A stretch of DNA of 64,000 bases from Chitinophaga sp. (GCF_017745275.1 NZ_JAGHZS010000003.1:1-64000); one strand, 5' to 3'. Positions 8,700-19,481 are shown, numbered from the stretch's first letter. Numbers and translations: made by a program. The notes: generated by a model not told the origin, from the sequence alone.

Positions 8700-8759
8700 T
8701 GCACGGATGCGTCTTTTGTTATACCTTCCGTAGGATTTATAATGTAAACATAAATTTTT

Positions 8760-9557
8760 ATGTCAGCCAAAAAGATAGCCATTATAGGTGGAGGAAATCT
8801 GGGCTCGGCCATAGCCCAGGGATTGCTGAAGAGCGGTTTTTCAAAGGCCGGTGATATTACCGTTACCAAGCGCAATACAGGGACCCTTACTGGTTTGCGT
8901 GATGCAGGCGTACGGATAGAAACAGATAACGCGGTAGCTATCCGTGAATCAGAAGTAATTGTAGTGGCATTAAAACCCTACAATGTGCGTGAGGTATTGC
9001 AGGAGTTCAAATCGTCTTTTGACCCCAGTCGGCATATATTGATCAGCGTAGTAACCGGCGTGAGTATCGACGACCTGGAACATGTGCTTCCGGGAATGCC
9101 GGTAGTACGTGCCATGCCGAATACAGCAATTGCCATACAGGAATCTATTACATGTATTGCGCATAAGCATGCAACGGAAGAGCAGATACGCTATATAAAA
9201 ACGATGTTTGACCAGTTAGGCGCTACCGTTATTATTGATGAAAAGCTGATGGATGCGGCTACTGTACTTGGAGCTTGTGGCATTGCCTATGCCCTGCGTT
9301 ATATCCGCGCCAATATTCAGGGCGGTATTGAAATTGGCTTTGATGCACGCACGGCCAGTCTTATTGCGGCGCAAACGGTGAAGGGCGCTGCGGAATTGCT
9401 GATCCGGGAAAATCGTCATCCGGAAGAGGAAATTGATAAGGTAACTACGCCCAAGGGCTGCACAATTGCGGGCTTAAATGAAATGGAGCACCAGGGTTTC
9501 AGTTCTTCACTGATCAAGGGGATTACTGCTTCTTATAACAAGATCGTGAAGGATTAA
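8760..9557 (+). CDS. proC: Pyrroline-5-carboxylate reductase
   Basis: Last step of proline synthesis: NAD(P)H-dependent reduction of 1-pyrroline-5-carboxylate. The 265-residue protein starts with a Rossmann motif (IAIIGGGNLGSAIA, residues 6-19) and has VVALKP and MPNTAIAIQES. The C-terminal dimerisation domain carries TTPKGCTIAGLNEME, close to the family signature where Ser/Thr and Gly residues line the substrate site. Length is normal. It ends 4 bp inside the 3' end of the convergent SixA-type gene. Confidence 0.95.
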   Translation: MSAKKIAIIGGGNLGSAIAQGLLKSGFSKAGDITVTKRNTGTLTGLRDAGVRIETDNAVAIRESEVIVVALKPYNVREVLQEFKSSFDPSRHILISVVTGVSIDDLEHVLPGMPVVRAMPNTAIAIQESITCIAHKHATEEQIRYIKTMFDQLGATVIIDEKLMDAATVLGACGIAYALRYIRANIQGGIEIGFDARTASLIAAQTVKGAAELLIRENRHPEEEIDKVTTPKGCTIAGLNEMEHQGFSSSLIKGITASYNKIVKD

Positions 9558-10048
9558 TCTTTCCGTGGATATTCAAAGAAGAGGAATTTTTTCTTTGCCA
9601 GGTCGAAGTCTTTCCAGTTGTCGGTGTCGGCTTGTATGCCGAATACGCCGGCAGTAGGGACATTATCTATCCTGATTTCTTCCGTAAGGTAGTTGGCAAA
9701 ATCGGTAATGCCGGGATTATGTGCAAATATGGCAACGGCGCCGAAATCGTCATCTATTTTGGTAATTACCTTCAGGAAGGTAGCGGCATAGCAGAGATAA
9801 AGCTCTTCTTCCAACAGGATGGCCTGCTTGGGATATTTCCATTCGCCAGCCATTATTTTGGCGGTAGATCTTGCTCTCTTTGCCGGGCTTGAAATAATTA
9901 ATTCCGGTACCATCCCCCGTGAAATAAGGTATTGTGCCATTTCGGGCGCATTTTGTTTCCCTCTTTTATTGAGTGGCCGGTCAAAATCATCCATGTCTGG
10001 ATCGGTCCAGCTGGATTTAGCATGACGTATAAGTAGTAACGTTTTCAT
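9554..10048 (-). CDS. sixA: SixA-type histidine phosphatase
   Basis: A 164-residue member of the histidine phosphatase (phosphoglycerate mutase-like) superfamily. It begins with LLLIRHAKSSW, where Arg8 and His9 are the phosphate-binding arginine and catalytic histidine. The second catalytic region IFAHNPGITDFANYL supplies the later histidine. SixA-like enzymes remove phosphate from phosphohistidine in two-component or PTS proteins; the target here is unknown. The gene overlaps proC tail to tail by 4 bp. Confidence 0.85.
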   Translation of the reverse strand: MKTLLLIRHAKSSWTDPDMDDFDRPLNKRGKQNAPEMAQYLISRGMVPELIISSPAKRARSTAKIMAGEWKYPKQAILLEEELYLCYAATFLKVITKIDDDFGAVAIFAHNPGITDFANYLTEEIRIDNVPTAGVFGIQADTDNWKDFDLAKKKFLFFEYPRKD

Positions 10049-10169
10049 GGGCTGAAAACCAATAGTTAGCTAAAACGAAAATACAGATTTTACAGGAAGT
10101 TAACTTCTTAGGCTTATACAGTTCGACTGGAAGCGGTTATTTAAGATAAAATTAACATGCGTTTGGGAG

Positions 10170-10298
10170 AAGCAGAAAACGTAAAGCATAAAGCAAAAAG
10201 CGATTAAAGCGAATAACAAGAGCAAATGAGTAATTAACGTACTCGCTCTTCTTATTCGCTTTAATCGCTTTTTGCTTTATGCTTTACGCTTTCTGCTT
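10170..10298. repeat. AAGCnnA heptad hairpin element downstream of purF
   Basis: Arms 10170-10223 and 10245-10298 are 54-bp reverse complements with only two mismatches. The left arm reads as 7-nt units AAGCAGA, AAACGTA, AAGCATA, AAGCAAA, AAGCGAT, TAAAGCG. The 21-nt loop, read on the minus strand, contains GTACGTTAATTACTCAT, which matches the loops of the elements at 44674 and 47575 at 14 of 17 positions. The right arm ends 4 bp from the purF stop codon. Confidence 0.92.
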
Positions 10299-10302
10299 TT
10301 TA

Positions 10303-12150
10303 TTAATATCCTCTTTCGTTTTTGCCTTCCATGTAGTTCATAAATGCTTTATTCACTACGCGGTTACCACCCGGTGTAGGGTAATTACCGGTGAAGTACC
10401 AGTCGCCCAGGTTGTTTGGACAGGCCAGGTGCAGGCTTTCGATAGATTGGTAGATCACTTCTATTTCCGCTTTGATACCACCAGGGTTCAGTATTTCTGC
10501 GATTTTTGCAGAGATCTGTTCTGGCGTAAACGGTTTATAGATGTTCTTCACCACGTTTTGAGCGTGAAGGGTATTGGTGCGTTGCAATTCCTTGCAAAGG
10601 CCATATGCTTCGTGCAGGATGTGTTCCTTGCCGTGATCTTTCAGCAGCGCAATAGCGGCCTGGAAGGCTACGAAATCACCCATTTTGCTCATATCGATTC
10701 CATAGCAGTCCGGGTAGCGGATTTGCGGAGCAGAAGATACGATGATGATCTTCTTGGGTCCGAGGCGATCCAGCATTTTCACGATACTTTCTTTGAGGGT
10801 GGTACCGCGAACAATGGAATCATCTATTACCACGAGGGAGTCAATACCGGGTCTTACCTTACCGTAGGTGATATCGTACACGTGTTGTACCATTTCATTA
10901 CGGCTGGAGTCTTCGGTAATAAACGTGCGCATTTTCACGTCTTTGGTAGCAATTTTATCGATGCGGATACGGCGATTCACCATTTCAGTGAGCTTTTCCT
11001 CATCAAAGTCCTTGCCCCAGGAAAGGATACGTTCAACCTTTATTTTGTTTAGATAGTCTTCCAGTCCTTTTAACAGGCCATAGAAGGCTACTTCAGCGGT
11101 ATTAGGAATAAAGGAGAAGATGGTATTGCGCAGGTCATTATCGATGGCCTTCAGTACGGTACCAGAGAGGTAGCGACCGAGGTCCGTTCTTTCCTTATAT
11201 ATTTTTTCATCGTTACCGCGGGAGAAGTAAATCCTTTCAAAGCTGCAGGCCTTACGCTCTTTAGGTTCGAGAATTTGTTCGATGCTGTAGTCGCCATTAT
11301 TTTTAACGATCAGTGCATTACCTGGCATCAGTTCCAGCACTTCATTTTCGCCTACATTGAAGGTGGTGCGGATAGCGGCTCTTTCGGAGGCAGCTACAAT
11401 CACATCATCGTTGATGTAGTAGTAAGAAGGGCGGATACCGTGTGCATCGCGAATAACGAAGGCGTCACCGGAGCCAATGAGGCCGCAGGTATGATAGCCT
11501 CCATCAAACATAGAGAATGCCTGTTGCAGGATTTTTTTGATATCGAGTTCGTTACTGCCCTCGTTATCTTCCTTGGCGAGGAAATGGTGTACCACTTCCA
11601 GCATGGCAGCAAGGTCACTGTTTTTGTGTACTTCACCTGGTTGTGCTTTGGAGAATTCAAAGAGTTCTTCCGTGTTAATCAGGTTAAAGTTACCGGCCAT
11701 TGCAAGGTTGCGGGCTGGTATGGTATTGTAGCGAACGAACGGGTGACAGAGTTCCACGTTGTTTTTACCCTGGGTGGCATAACGGATATGTCCCATCATC
11801 AGCTCACCGAGGAAACGCACATGTCCTTTCATCAGGCCGGGGTATTTGGTGATTTCCGGCTGATATTTTTCTATCTCCTGTATTTCATCACGGACTTTTC
11901 CGAAAATATCACCGATCGCCTGTGGAGCTGCGCTCCGGATACGGTGCATAAAGGGAACGCCAGGTTCGGTGTTCAGTTTTACGGTAGCCAAACCAGCGCC
12001 ATCCTGGCCTCTGTTATGTTGTTTTTCCATGAGCAGGTATAGTTTGTTTAGCCCATAGAAAACGCTCCCATATTTTTGTTGGTAGTAGGAAAACGGTTTT
12101 CTTAATCTTATAAATGCCAGACCGCATTCATGTTTGATCGCATCACTCAT
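10303..12150 (-). CDS. purF: Amidophosphoribosyltransferase-like protein, long Bacteroidota form
   Basis: First step of purine synthesis: glutamine and PRPP give phosphoribosylamine. I chose the ATG at 12150 (MSDAIKHECG, 615 residues) because cleavage before Cys9 would expose the class II glutamine amidotransferase nucleophile; an ATG at 12171 would add seven residues. The N-terminal half carries NRGQDGAG and GHIRYAT. The C-terminal half has a PRPP-binding motif LVVIDDSIVRGTT and VSSAPQIRYPDCYGIDMS. At over 600 residues it exceeds classical PurF (about 470-500), as is usual for this Bacteroidota paralogue, so its exact role as the main PurF is inferred. Confidence 0.85.
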   Translation of the reverse strand: MSDAIKHECGLAFIRLRKPFSYYQQKYGSVFYGLNKLYLLMEKQHNRGQDGAGLATVKLNTEPGVPFMHRIRSAAPQAIGDIFGKVRDEIQEIEKYQPEITKYPGLMKGHVRFLGELMMGHIRYATQGKNNVELCHPFVRYNTIPARNLAMAGNFNLINTEELFEFSKAQPGEVHKNSDLAAMLEVVHHFLAKEDNEGSNELDIKKILQQAFSMFDGGYHTCGLIGSGDAFVIRDAHGIRPSYYYINDDVIVAASERAAIRTTFNVGENEVLELMPGNALIVKNNGDYSIEQILEPKERKACSFERIYFSRGNDEKIYKERTDLGRYLSGTVLKAIDNDLRNTIFSFIPNTAEVAFYGLLKGLEDYLNKIKVERILSWGKDFDEEKLTEMVNRRIRIDKIATKDVKMRTFITEDSSRNEMVQHVYDITYGKVRPGIDSLVVIDDSIVRGTTLKESIVKMLDRLGPKKIIIVSSAPQIRYPDCYGIDMSKMGDFVAFQAAIALLKDHGKEHILHEAYGLCKELQRTNTLHAQNVVKNIYKPFTPEQISAKIAEILNPGGIKAEIEVIYQSIESLHLACPNNLGDWYFTGNYPTPGGNRVVNKAFMNYMEGKNERGY

Positions 12151-12237
12151 GGCAGAAAATTGAAGTCGCAAAGGTACGGCAAAAAAGGGGAAAACCAGAA
12201 AGGAGGTGGGAAAGCTATCAGGAATAGCGGGGAAGCT

Positions 12238-12351
12238 ATTAGCTTTTAGCAGTTAGCTATTAGCCTTTAGCAATTAGCAAAGCGGAGATAAAGGCTGATT
12301 GCTTCTATCTCCGCTTTACTAAAGGCTGATAACTAACTGCTAAAAGCTAAT
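12238..12351. repeat. TTAGCnn heptad hairpin element downstream of surA-like gene
   Basis: The left arm (12238-12290) consists of six 7-nt units of the form TTAGCnn, followed by AGCGGAGATA. The right arm (12306-12351) is its reverse complement apart from three substitutions and exactly one missing 7-nt unit. The arm ends 3 bp from the stop codon of the PPIase gene. The one-unit difference between arms suggests expansion or loss by slippage. Confidence 0.9.
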
Positions 12352-12354
12352 TTA

Positions 12355-13737
12355 TTATTGTTTAGCCAGGGATGCCATCCATTGGCTAATACGGTTACAG
12401 TTTTTGTATTCGTCGTCTACATGCACATAGAAAGTCGGGATTTTTTCGATGAGCCATTTGTTGATCGCCTCAGCACGTTTGATATCCAGGGTACGTTGTT
12501 GTACGCGGGAGTAATCATCCGTGAGGTTTTCCCTATGTGGTTGTGACTTGGATTTCAGGTAAACAATACGTACCGCCTGGCGACCAGTTTCGTCTGTGAA
12601 TTGTACTGGTTTAGAGATGCCGCCTGGTTTCAGGGTATCGAGCATCATTACAATTTCTCTTTCGCCGGGTTCATCCAGCTGGTCAATAGTGATCAGGGTG
12701 CTACCATCGCCGGTTTTAGACTGGAGCATCCCTCCATCAAATTTAGCGCTTGGGGCATCACTGTATTTAGCCACTGCTTCTGAGAAGTTGATTTTGCCTG
12801 CCAGGATGCTGGAGCGGATAGAATCCAGTTTGGCGATATTAGCTGCCAGATCGGACTTGGTTACCGCTGCTCTCAGCAGGATATGTTGTACGGTCACGTT
12901 ATCACCGGAACGTTTCACCATTTGGATCAGGTGATATCCGAATTGTGATTTTACCGGAGAAGAAATTTCGCCTTCTTTCAAACGGAAGGAAGCTGACAGG
13001 AATTCAGGATCCCAGTTTTTATCGCCGCGGCTCATTTGCATGATACCCTTATTGTCTTTTACACTAGGGTCTTCAGAGTATAAAATTGCCAGGGAGGAGA
13101 AATCAGATTCTTTGTTAAGTACACGTTTTTTGAAATCCAGGAGGCGGTCAATGGCATATTGGTCCATTTCACGGGTGGCCTTCGGTGTTAATACGATGGT
13201 ACCTATTTCCAGTTCAGATTCGTAAAATTTGAGACTATCTTTTGGAATGGCGTCGTAGAAGCGTTTTACTTCAGACGGTGTTACTTTTACCGGTTCAATA
13301 ATTTTGTTACGCATTGCCTGTGCCAGTAAGTTTTCCTTAATGGGCTGGCGGAAGCGTTCGCGGAGCTGGTAGATGGAGTAGCCGGTAACTTCTTTCATTT
13401 TTTCCTTACCACCGTACATCTGTTCGAAGTAACGGATACGGTTTTCCATTTGTGCTTCCACATCTCCATCACTTACGGGTAAGCTATCTCTTTCCGCTTG
13501 TAGTACCATGACTTTCTGGGAGATCAGCATTTCCAGTGTTCTGCAGGCAGCATCGGGCATCAGATTTCCATCTGGTGAGTTATGCATCTGATCTGCAAGC
13601 GCTCCATCCATATCGGATTTGAGGATAATTTTATCCCCTACTACGCCGATAATCTTATCTGCAATCAGTTTTTGCTGGGCCGAAGCGGCTTGCCAAATGA
13701 GCAAAACGCCTGCGGATAATGCTAAAAGTTTCTTCAT
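12355..13737 (-). CDS. surA: SurA-like periplasmic peptidylprolyl isomerase
   Basis: Periplasmic chaperone/foldase for outer-membrane proteins. From the ATG at 13737 (460 residues) the protein has a signal peptide (MKKLLALSAGVLLIWQ, cleavage near AASAQ). An N-terminal SurA-type helical domain follows (DKIIGVVGDKIILKSDMD). Next come two parvulin PPIC domains, the first around residues 170-280 (SSLAILYSEDPSVKDNKG, FGYHLIQM) and the second about 285-390 (VQHILLRA, KYSDAPSAKFDGGML). The longer start at 13767 would hide the signal peptide. It lies downstream of infB on the same strand, separated by a decayed repeat. Confidence 0.88.
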   Translation of the reverse strand: MKKLLALSAGVLLIWQAASAQQKLIADKIIGVVGDKIILKSDMDGALADQMHNSPDGNLMPDAACRTLEMLISQKVMVLQAERDSLPVSDGDVEAQMENRIRYFEQMYGGKEKMKEVTGYSIYQLRERFRQPIKENLLAQAMRNKIIEPVKVTPSEVKRFYDAIPKDSLKFYESELEIGTIVLTPKATREMDQYAIDRLLDFKKRVLNKESDFSSLAILYSEDPSVKDNKGIMQMSRGDKNWDPEFLSASFRLKEGEISSPVKSQFGYHLIQMVKRSGDNVTVQHILLRAAVTKSDLAANIAKLDSIRSSILAGKINFSEAVAKYSDAPSAKFDGGMLQSKTGDGSTLITIDQLDEPGEREIVMMLDTLKPGGISKPVQFTDETGRQAVRIVYLKSKSQPHRENLTDDYSRVQQRTLDIKRAEAINKWLIEKIPTFYVHVDDEYKNCNRISQWMASLAKQ

Positions 13738-13877
13738 ACAAAAGCGGTAAAAATCAAAAATAACCATTTAAAAGGCAGTAGCATAGGGAAAGTCGACGGA
13801 TTTAACAAAAGTTTAGATGAAAAGGGCTCGCAGCTTTTTATGGTAGATAACCAGCTGGTAGCGAGGAGATTTAAAAA

Positions 13878-13960
13878 CAATTAAAGCGAATAATATCAAC
13901 GAGGTAATCGCTGGTATCATCCGCTTTAATTGCTTCCTGCCTTGGGCATTATGCTTTAGG
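13878..13960. repeat. Decayed heptad hairpin element downstream of infB
   Basis: CAATTAAAGCG (13878-13888) and CGCTTTAATTG (13922-13932) are an 11-bp inverted repeat. The right side continues as TTGCTTCCTGCCTTGGGCAT, then TATGCTTTAGGCAT, which resembles a mutated right arm of the AAGC family. The left arm has lost its outer units. It ends about 5 bp from the infB stop codon, the same position as the intact copies. Confidence 0.65.
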
Positions 13961-13965
13961 CATTA

Positions 13966-16900
13966 TTATAATGTTCTCTTTACTTCTACTTCTTCAAAAC
14001 CTTCGATGTTATCGTTTGGTCTGAGGTCGCTGTATCCGCGAACACTTAATCCACACTCCATGTTGGCGGCTACTTCTTTCACGTCATCTTTATAACGTTT
14101 CAGGGAGCCAAGTTCGCCGGTGAATACCACGATACCATCGCGTACTACGTTGATACGGGTGTTCCTGGTCAGCTTGCCATCGACAACGAAGCAACCTGCC
14201 ACGGTAACCTTTTCGAATTTGTAAGTTTCGCGCACCTGAACGTTGCACACCACTTTCTTTTCGATTTTTGGTTCCAACATACCTTCCATGGCGCTCTTGA
14301 TTTCATCGATAGCGTCATAGATGATAGAGTAGTTACGGATTTCAATATTTTCTTTTTCCGCCAGCTTAGCAGCCTGAGAAGAAGGACGTACCTGGAATCC
14401 GAGGATGATGGCGTCAGAAGCGGTAGCCAGCAATACGTCGGATTCTGTGATCTGACCTACTGCTTTGTGTACAATGCTGATAACGATTTCTTCGGTAGAC
14501 AGTTTCTGCAGGGAGTCGCTCAAAGCTTCTACGGAACCATCAAAGTCGGCTTTGATGATCAGGTTCAGCTGTTTGAAGTTACCCAGTGCCAGACGGCGAC
14601 CGATTTCATCCAGTGTAATGTGTTTCTTGGTACGGATACCTTGTTCACGAACGATCTGGGCTCTGCGGTTGGCCACTTCTTTAGCTTCAGATTCGTCGGA
14701 GTACATTTTAAATTTCTCACCTGCCTGTGGTGCACCGTTTAAGCCGAGCACCTGTACTGGCATAGAAGGACCTGCTTCATCCATTTTCTGACCACGTTCG
14801 TTGAACATGGCTTTGATTTTACCGAAGAAGGAGCCGGATACGATGGTATCGCCCTGACGGAGGGTACCATTTTGTACCAGCAGGGAGGCAACGTAACCGC
14901 GGCCTTTGTCCAGTGTGGCTTCCACGATACTACCAGATGCTTCGCGGTCGGGATTGGCTTTCAATTCCAACAGTTCTGCTTCGAGTAATATTTTTTCGAG
15001 GAGTACATCTATGTTTAACCCGTTTTTGGCAGATATTTCCTGGCTTTGATATTTACCGCCCCAGTCTTCTACCAGGAGGTTCATGCCGGCCAGTTGTTCT
15101 TTAATTTTCTCAGGGTTGGCGCCTTCTTTATCCACCTTGTTGATGGCGAATACCATTGGCAGGCCAGCAGCCTGGGAGTGGGATATTGCTTCCCTTGTTT
15201 GTGGCATGATAGCGTCATCAGCAGCTACCACGATAACAGCGATATCTGCTGCTTTAGCACCACGGGCACGCATCGCGGTAAACGCTTCGTGACCGGGGGT
15301 ATCCAGGAAGGTAATTTTCTTACCGCTGGCAGTAGTTACCTGGTAAGCACCGATGTGCTGGGTAATACCACCGGCTTCACCGGCTACCACATTCGCGTTA
15401 CGGATATAATCGAGGAGCGAGGTTTTACCATGGTCAACGTGACCCATGATCGTAACGATTGGAGCGCGAGGCAGGAGATCTGCGGGATCATCTACTTCTT
15501 CTTCATCATCATTTTCCTCTGCATCTTCCAGACCAATGAATTCAACTTCATAACCAAATTCGCCGGCAACCAGTTCTATTACTTCCGCGTCGAGGCGTTG
15601 GTTGATAGATACCATGATACCGAGGCCCATACATTTAGAGATTACTTCGGCGAAGCTTACATCCATCAGATTAGCCAGTTCGGATACAGAAACGAATTCT
15701 GTTACCTGGAGTTTGTTGTCTCCGGTTCCTTCCTGTGCTTTCTGCTGGGCTCTTTCTTCACGTTTATCTCTACGGTGTTTAGCTTTCACGTTTTTACCGC
15801 GACCGCCACCGAGTTTGGCCATTGTTTCCTTGATCTTATTCTGGATCTCGTTCTTATCGATTTCTTTTTCTTCAGTAGTGCGTTTGTCTTCACCACGGTG
15901 ACCCTGACCTGGTCTGTTAAACCCGCCGCCCTGGCCTGGCCTGTTATAGCCACCCTGACCGCCTGGTCTGTTACCACCCTGGCCTTGACCGCCTGGACGG
16001 TTGTAGCCGCCACCCTGGCCGCCTGGTCTGTTACCACCCTGACCTTGACCGCCTTGTCCGGCTGGCCTGTTATAGCCGCCCTGACCCTGGCCTGCAGGTC
16101 TGTTGTAACCACCACCGGTTCCGGTGTTAGCGCCGCCGCCTGGACGATTGTTACGGTTATCGCCCTGTGGACGGTTTCCGCCCTGGCCCTGATGGCCGCC
16201 GCCACGGTTATCGTGGTGAGGGCGATTGCCACCTTGTCCGCCGCGATTATCATGATGTGGGCGGTGTTCACCCGGAGCGCCGCCTTCTTTGCGATCGCCT
16301 TCTTTGAAATCTTTAGGCTGAACAGGTTCAGGTTTCTTTTCTACGATGATACGCTTGCGTTTGCGTTTCTCGTCCCTGCTGAAGTTGTTTTTGTTGTTAT
16401 CGCGTCTGTCAGATTGAACTGGCAGCTCAATTTTACCGATTACTTTAGGGCCGGTTAATTTTTCGGCCTGAATATTTTCGATAACAGCGGGACCAGGCTG
16501 TTCTTCCTGTGCCTGAGGGGCAGCCGGAGGAGGCGTTGGTGGTGTGTTATCGACAACAGTAGGTTTGCGATTTTCCGTTTTCACGACTTGTTTAACAGGA
16601 ATATGCGCCGGTTCTTTGGCTGCAGCCGGTTTTGCCTCTTGTAATACTTCTTCCACTTTTTTAACTACAGGTTTATCTTCAACCGGTGCGGCTTTTTCCG
16701 TTTTTTCTGTCGTATCGGTCTTATCTGTTTTCGCTACTATCTCTGCCGGTGGGGTAGTTTCAGCTTTAGGGGCTGGTGCTACTTTTTCGGCTTTATCAGC
16801 TGGTTTTTCAGCAGCTGTGGTAGTTGCTTCCTGTGCAGGAGGAGCTGAAACAGGTTTAGGTGCCGGCTCTTTTTCAGCAACGGGAGCGGTAGTTACCGGG

Positions 16901-17622
16901 GCAGGTTTTTCTTCCTTTACCGGAGTGTGTACTGCTTCTGGCTGCGGAGCTGGAGTTTCTTCCTGTTCTGCTTTTTTAGCAACTGGTTTCTTGCGGTTTA
17001 ATGCGTCCAGATCTATGGTAGTGATGACTTTAGGGCCGTTAATTTTCGGCGCTTCTGTTTTAACTACGTCTGGTTCTGCCGGAGGAGGCGTTGCCGGTGC
17101 TTTCGGAACTTCCGCAACAGGGGGAGCTGTAACAACGGTTGGTTCAGGCTTCGGTTCAGCTTTTTCCTTTGCGGGAGGTGTAGTTGTTTGGGCAACTGGC
17201 ACCTGCGGTTGTGGTTCCGGTTTAGGGGTTTCCTTTACTGGTTCCGGTTTAGGTTGTTCCCTTTTTTCTTCGGGTTTTGGTACCTCTGCTACCGGAGCAG
17301 TGGGAGTTGCCTCTTCTTTTTCTTTATTGGTATTCTTTTTAGCCGCCGCTTCCGCTTCCTCCTTCTCTTTCTTCTTCATCGTTTCTAACACGCTTCCTTT
17401 GGGCAGGGCTATCTGGTCGCTTTTGCGCTTATTTGCCTTGTCCTGCTGGAATTCCGCCTGCAGTGCTGAGTACATAACAGCCGTAAGGCGGGCATTGGGA
17501 GAACCAAAGCCGCCCATGTCAAAGCCTTTATTGCCAAGGAAGTCGATGAGAGTTTCCTTACCAATATTAAACTCCTTGGCTGCAGCCAGCAAGCGTGGTG
17601 TGTTGTTTGTTGTTTCAGGCAT
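13966..17622 (-). CDS. infB: Translation initiation factor IF-2 with long disordered N-region
   Basis: GTPase that places initiator tRNA on the 30S subunit. I chose the ATG at 17622 ([21 protein letters not shown], 1218 residues), which begins with the usual IF-2 N-terminal fold; an ATG at 17766 would add 48 residues and overlap nusA. Residues about 75-430 are Pro/Ala/Glu/Lys-rich. Residues about 475-620 are a Gly/Arg/Asn-rich tract with repeated GGYNRP and GGNRP units. The G domain follows ([27 protein letters not shown]), then domains II-IV. It is the third gene of rimP-nusA-infB. The N-terminal length and composition are unusual. Confidence 0.95.
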   Translation of the reverse strand: MPETTNNTPRLLAAAKEFNIGKETLIDFLGNKGFDMGGFGSPNARLTAVMYSALQAEFQQDKANKRKSDQIALPKGSVLETMKKKEKEEAEAAAKKNTNKEKEEATPTAPVAEVPKPEEKREQPKPEPVKETPKPEPQPQVPVAQTTTPPAKEKAEPKPEPTVVTAPPVAEVPKAPATPPPAEPDVVKTEAPKINGPKVITTIDLDALNRKKPVAKKAEQEETPAPQPEAVHTPVKEEKPAPVTTAPVAEKEPAPKPVSAPPAQEATTTAAEKPADKAEKVAPAPKAETTPPAEIVAKTDKTDTTEKTEKAAPVEDKPVVKKVEEVLQEAKPAAAKEPAHIPVKQVVKTENRKPTVVDNTPPTPPPAAPQAQEEQPGPAVIENIQAEKLTGPKVIGKIELPVQSDRRDNNKNNFSRDEKRKRKRIIVEKKPEPVQPKDFKEGDRKEGGAPGEHRPHHDNRGGQGGNRPHHDNRGGGHQGQGGNRPQGDNRNNRPGGGANTGTGGGYNRPAGQGQGGYNRPAGQGGQGQGGNRPGGQGGGYNRPGGQGQGGNRPGGQGGYNRPGQGGGFNRPGQGHRGEDKRTTEEKEIDKNEIQNKIKETMAKLGGGRGKNVKAKHRRDKREERAQQKAQEGTGDNKLQVTEFVSVSELANLMDVSFAEVISKCMGLGIMVSINQRLDAEVIELVAGEFGYEVEFIGLEDAEENDDEEEVDDPADLLPRAPIVTIMGHVDHGKTSLLDYIRNANVVAGEAGGITQHIGAYQVTTASGKKITFLDTPGHEAFTAMRARGAKAADIAVIVVAADDAIMPQTREAISHSQAAGLPMVFAINKVDKEGANPEKIKEQLAGMNLLVEDWGGKYQSQEISAKNGLNIDVLLEKILLEAELLELKANPDREASGSIVEATLDKGRGYVASLLVQNGTLRQGDTIVSGSFFGKIKAMFNERGQKMDEAGPSMPVQVLGLNGAPQAGEKFKMYSDESEAKEVANRRAQIVREQGIRTKKHITLDEIGRRLALGNFKQLNLIIKADFDGSVEALSDSLQKLSTEEIVISIVHKAVGQITESDVLLATASDAIILGFQVRPSSQAAKLAEKENIEIRNYSIIYDAIDEIKSAMEGMLEPKIEKKVVCNVQVRETYKFEKVTVAGCFVVDGKLTRNTRINVVRDGIVVFTGELGSLKRYKDDVKEVAANMECGLSVRGYSDLRPNDNIEGFEEVEVKRTL

Positions 17623-17752
17623 ATCGTATTTCGGGCCTCCCCTGTTTCCCGTTTCTTCAAAACGGGATGTTTTTTTACGTTTAAACAATAACTCGAAAAA
17701 ATCAATTCCCTTTCTAATAAGGCCTTTACCTGGGAAGGGTTGTGGCTCGGCT

Positions 17753-19000
17753 TTATTCTTTGTCAAACTCTTCCTGTAATATTCTTCTTACATCCTGCAC
17801 TGTCTCTTCTTCCAGATCAGAACGGCGAACCAGTTCTTCAACAGTCAGCTCTAATACGCTGCGGGCAGTGTCACAACCTATTCGCTTCAGTTCATCTATT
17901 ATCCATTCTTCGATTTCATCCGAGAATTCCTCCAGATCGATATCAAATTCAGACTGTTCCTGTGCTTCATCACGGAATACATCAATCTCAAAACCAGTCA
18001 GTTCGCAAGCCAGCTTAATGTTTACACCTTTTTTACCGATGGCCAGTGATACCTGGTCAGGGTTGAGGTAAACAGAAGCGTATTTGTTTTCGTTATCCAC
18101 TTCCATGCGGCTGATCCTGGCAGGTGTTAAGGAACGCTGAATCAACAGTTGAATGTTGGTGGTAAAGTTAATGATATCTATATTTTCATTTCTCAATTCG
18201 CGTACGATACCATGTATGCGGCTACCTTTCATACCCACACAGGCTCCTACCGGGTCAATACGGTCGTCGTAGGATTCAACAGCCACTTTGGCTCTTTCAC
18301 CGGGTTCGCGAACTATTTTCTTGATGACAATAAGCCCGTCAAAGATCTCAGGCACCTCAATTTCCAGCAATTTAGCAAGGAAGGATGGATGTGTACGGGA
18401 GAGAATGATGAGTGGTGCATTGTTTTTCATTTCCACCTTCTTCACCACCGCTCTTACGTTCTCCCCTTTTTTGAAATAATCAGTGGGGATCTGTTCAGAT
18501 TTAGGCAAAATTAACTCATTCCCTTCATCATCAAGCAATAAAACTTCTTTTTTCCAAACCTGATATACTTCGCCGTTTACAATTTCACCTGCTTTATCTG
18601 CATATTTCTTAACCAGGATGTTCTTTTTCAGGTCACCGATACGGGCAGATAAAGTCTGTTTAGCCGCCAGGATGGCCCTGCGACCGAAATCCATGATCTC
18701 TACCTCTTCATATAAATCTTCACCTACCTGGTAATCCGGTTCTACCTTGATAGCTTCGGAATAGGCGATTTGTGCATTGTCATCTTCTACTTCTCCATCA
18801 GTAACGATGGTGCGACGGCGTAATATTTCAAGGTCACCTTTTTCGGTATTTACAATCACGTCAAAATTCTCATCTGAGCCATACTTTTTCCGCAGCAGTG
18901 TTTTGAACACATCCTCCAGGACCTTCATCAATGTAGGACGGTCAATGTTTTCCGCCTCCTTGAACTCGGTAAATGACTCAATCAAGTTAATACTAGCCAT
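17753..19000 (-). CDS. nusA: Transcription termination/antitermination factor NusA
   Basis: Binds RNA polymerase and nascent RNA and modulates pausing and termination. The 415-residue protein has the N-terminal RNAP-binding domain (residues 1-130), an S1 domain ([19 protein letters not shown] onward) and two KH domains. These include [21 protein letters not shown] and [20 protein letters not shown], with their GxxG loops. A short acidic helical C-terminus ends it. It sits between rimP (16 bp upstream) and infB, the usual order. Confidence 0.96.
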   Translation of the reverse strand: MASINLIESFTEFKEAENIDRPTLMKVLEDVFKTLLRKKYGSDENFDVIVNTEKGDLEILRRRTIVTDGEVEDDNAQIAYSEAIKVEPDYQVGEDLYEEVEIMDFGRRAILAAKQTLSARIGDLKKNILVKKYADKAGEIVNGEVYQVWKKEVLLLDDEGNELILPKSEQIPTDYFKKGENVRAVVKKVEMKNNAPLIILSRTHPSFLAKLLEIEVPEIFDGLIVIKKIVREPGERAKVAVESYDDRIDPVGACVGMKGSRIHGIVRELRNENIDIINFTTNIQLLIQRSLTPARISRMEVDNENKYASVYLNPDQVSLAIGKKGVNIKLACELTGFEIDVFRDEAQEQSEFDIDLEEFSDEIEEWIIDELKRIGCDTARSVLELTVEELVRRSDLEEETVQDVRRILQEEFDKE

Positions 19001-19016
19001 GTTTAGTTGTTATATT

Positions 19017-19481
19017 TTAAAACACGATGCACACCTTTGTGTGCTTTATTTCATTAAGTTTTAAATCAGTTGATTTCTTTTCTTTTTTCTTGCCAATCAG
19101 CTCTTCAATGTTAATCATTTCTTCTGTAGCTGATTGCAGGGTGCCTTCTTTTACAGAGCCATCCAGCAAGGTTACTTCCACTTTACGTCCAATATTTTTA
19201 AGGTATTGTCTGTGTAATTTGAGCGGTTCATCCAGTCCGGGAGACGACACTTCAAGGGAGAAATCGTTGTTGGGGAACAGTTCCGCCGCTTCCAATAAAG
19301 GGTATAACTGGCGGTTAAATGACACCAATGTAGCCACCGGCACCCCTTTATCTCCATCCAAAAAGAGCTTAATATTGTTAGTGGGCTTAATTCTGATGTC
19401 TACCAAAAAATTGTCGGGATCATTAACCAGCAGTCCTTCTGCTATTTCCCGGATAGTTTTTATCACGTGTTCGTTTGCCAT
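19017..19481 (-). CDS. rimP: Ribosome maturation factor RimP
   Basis: Assists 30S subunit maturation. From the ATG at 19481 (MANEHVIKTIREIAEGLL, 154 residues) it shows the RimP N-terminal alpha/beta domain with LEVSSPGLDEPLK and a C-terminal SH3-like domain (GRKVEVTLLDGSVKEGTL). An upstream in-frame ATG at 19529 adds 16 residues with no family resemblance. It is the first gene of the rimP-nusA-infB operon. Confidence 0.93.
   Translation of the reverse strand: MANEHVIKTIREIAEGLLVNDPDNFLVDIRIKPTNNIKLFLDGDKGVPVATLVSFNRQLYPLLEAAELFPNNDFSLEVSSPGLDEPLKLHRQYLKNIGRKVEVTLLDGSVKEGTLQSATEEMINIEELIGKKKEKKSTDLKLNEIKHTKVCIVF

Noticed and set aside
10279..12042. Plus-strand frames of 255-257 codons opposite purF
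   Set aside because: Antisense to a well-supported gene and without recognisable motifs.
15046..17779. Two long plus-strand open frames (470 and 411 codons) opposite infB
   Set aside because: They are shadows of the repetitive, low-complexity IF-2 coding sequence; their translations are Val/Thr/Ala- or Ser/Gly-rich and match no family.
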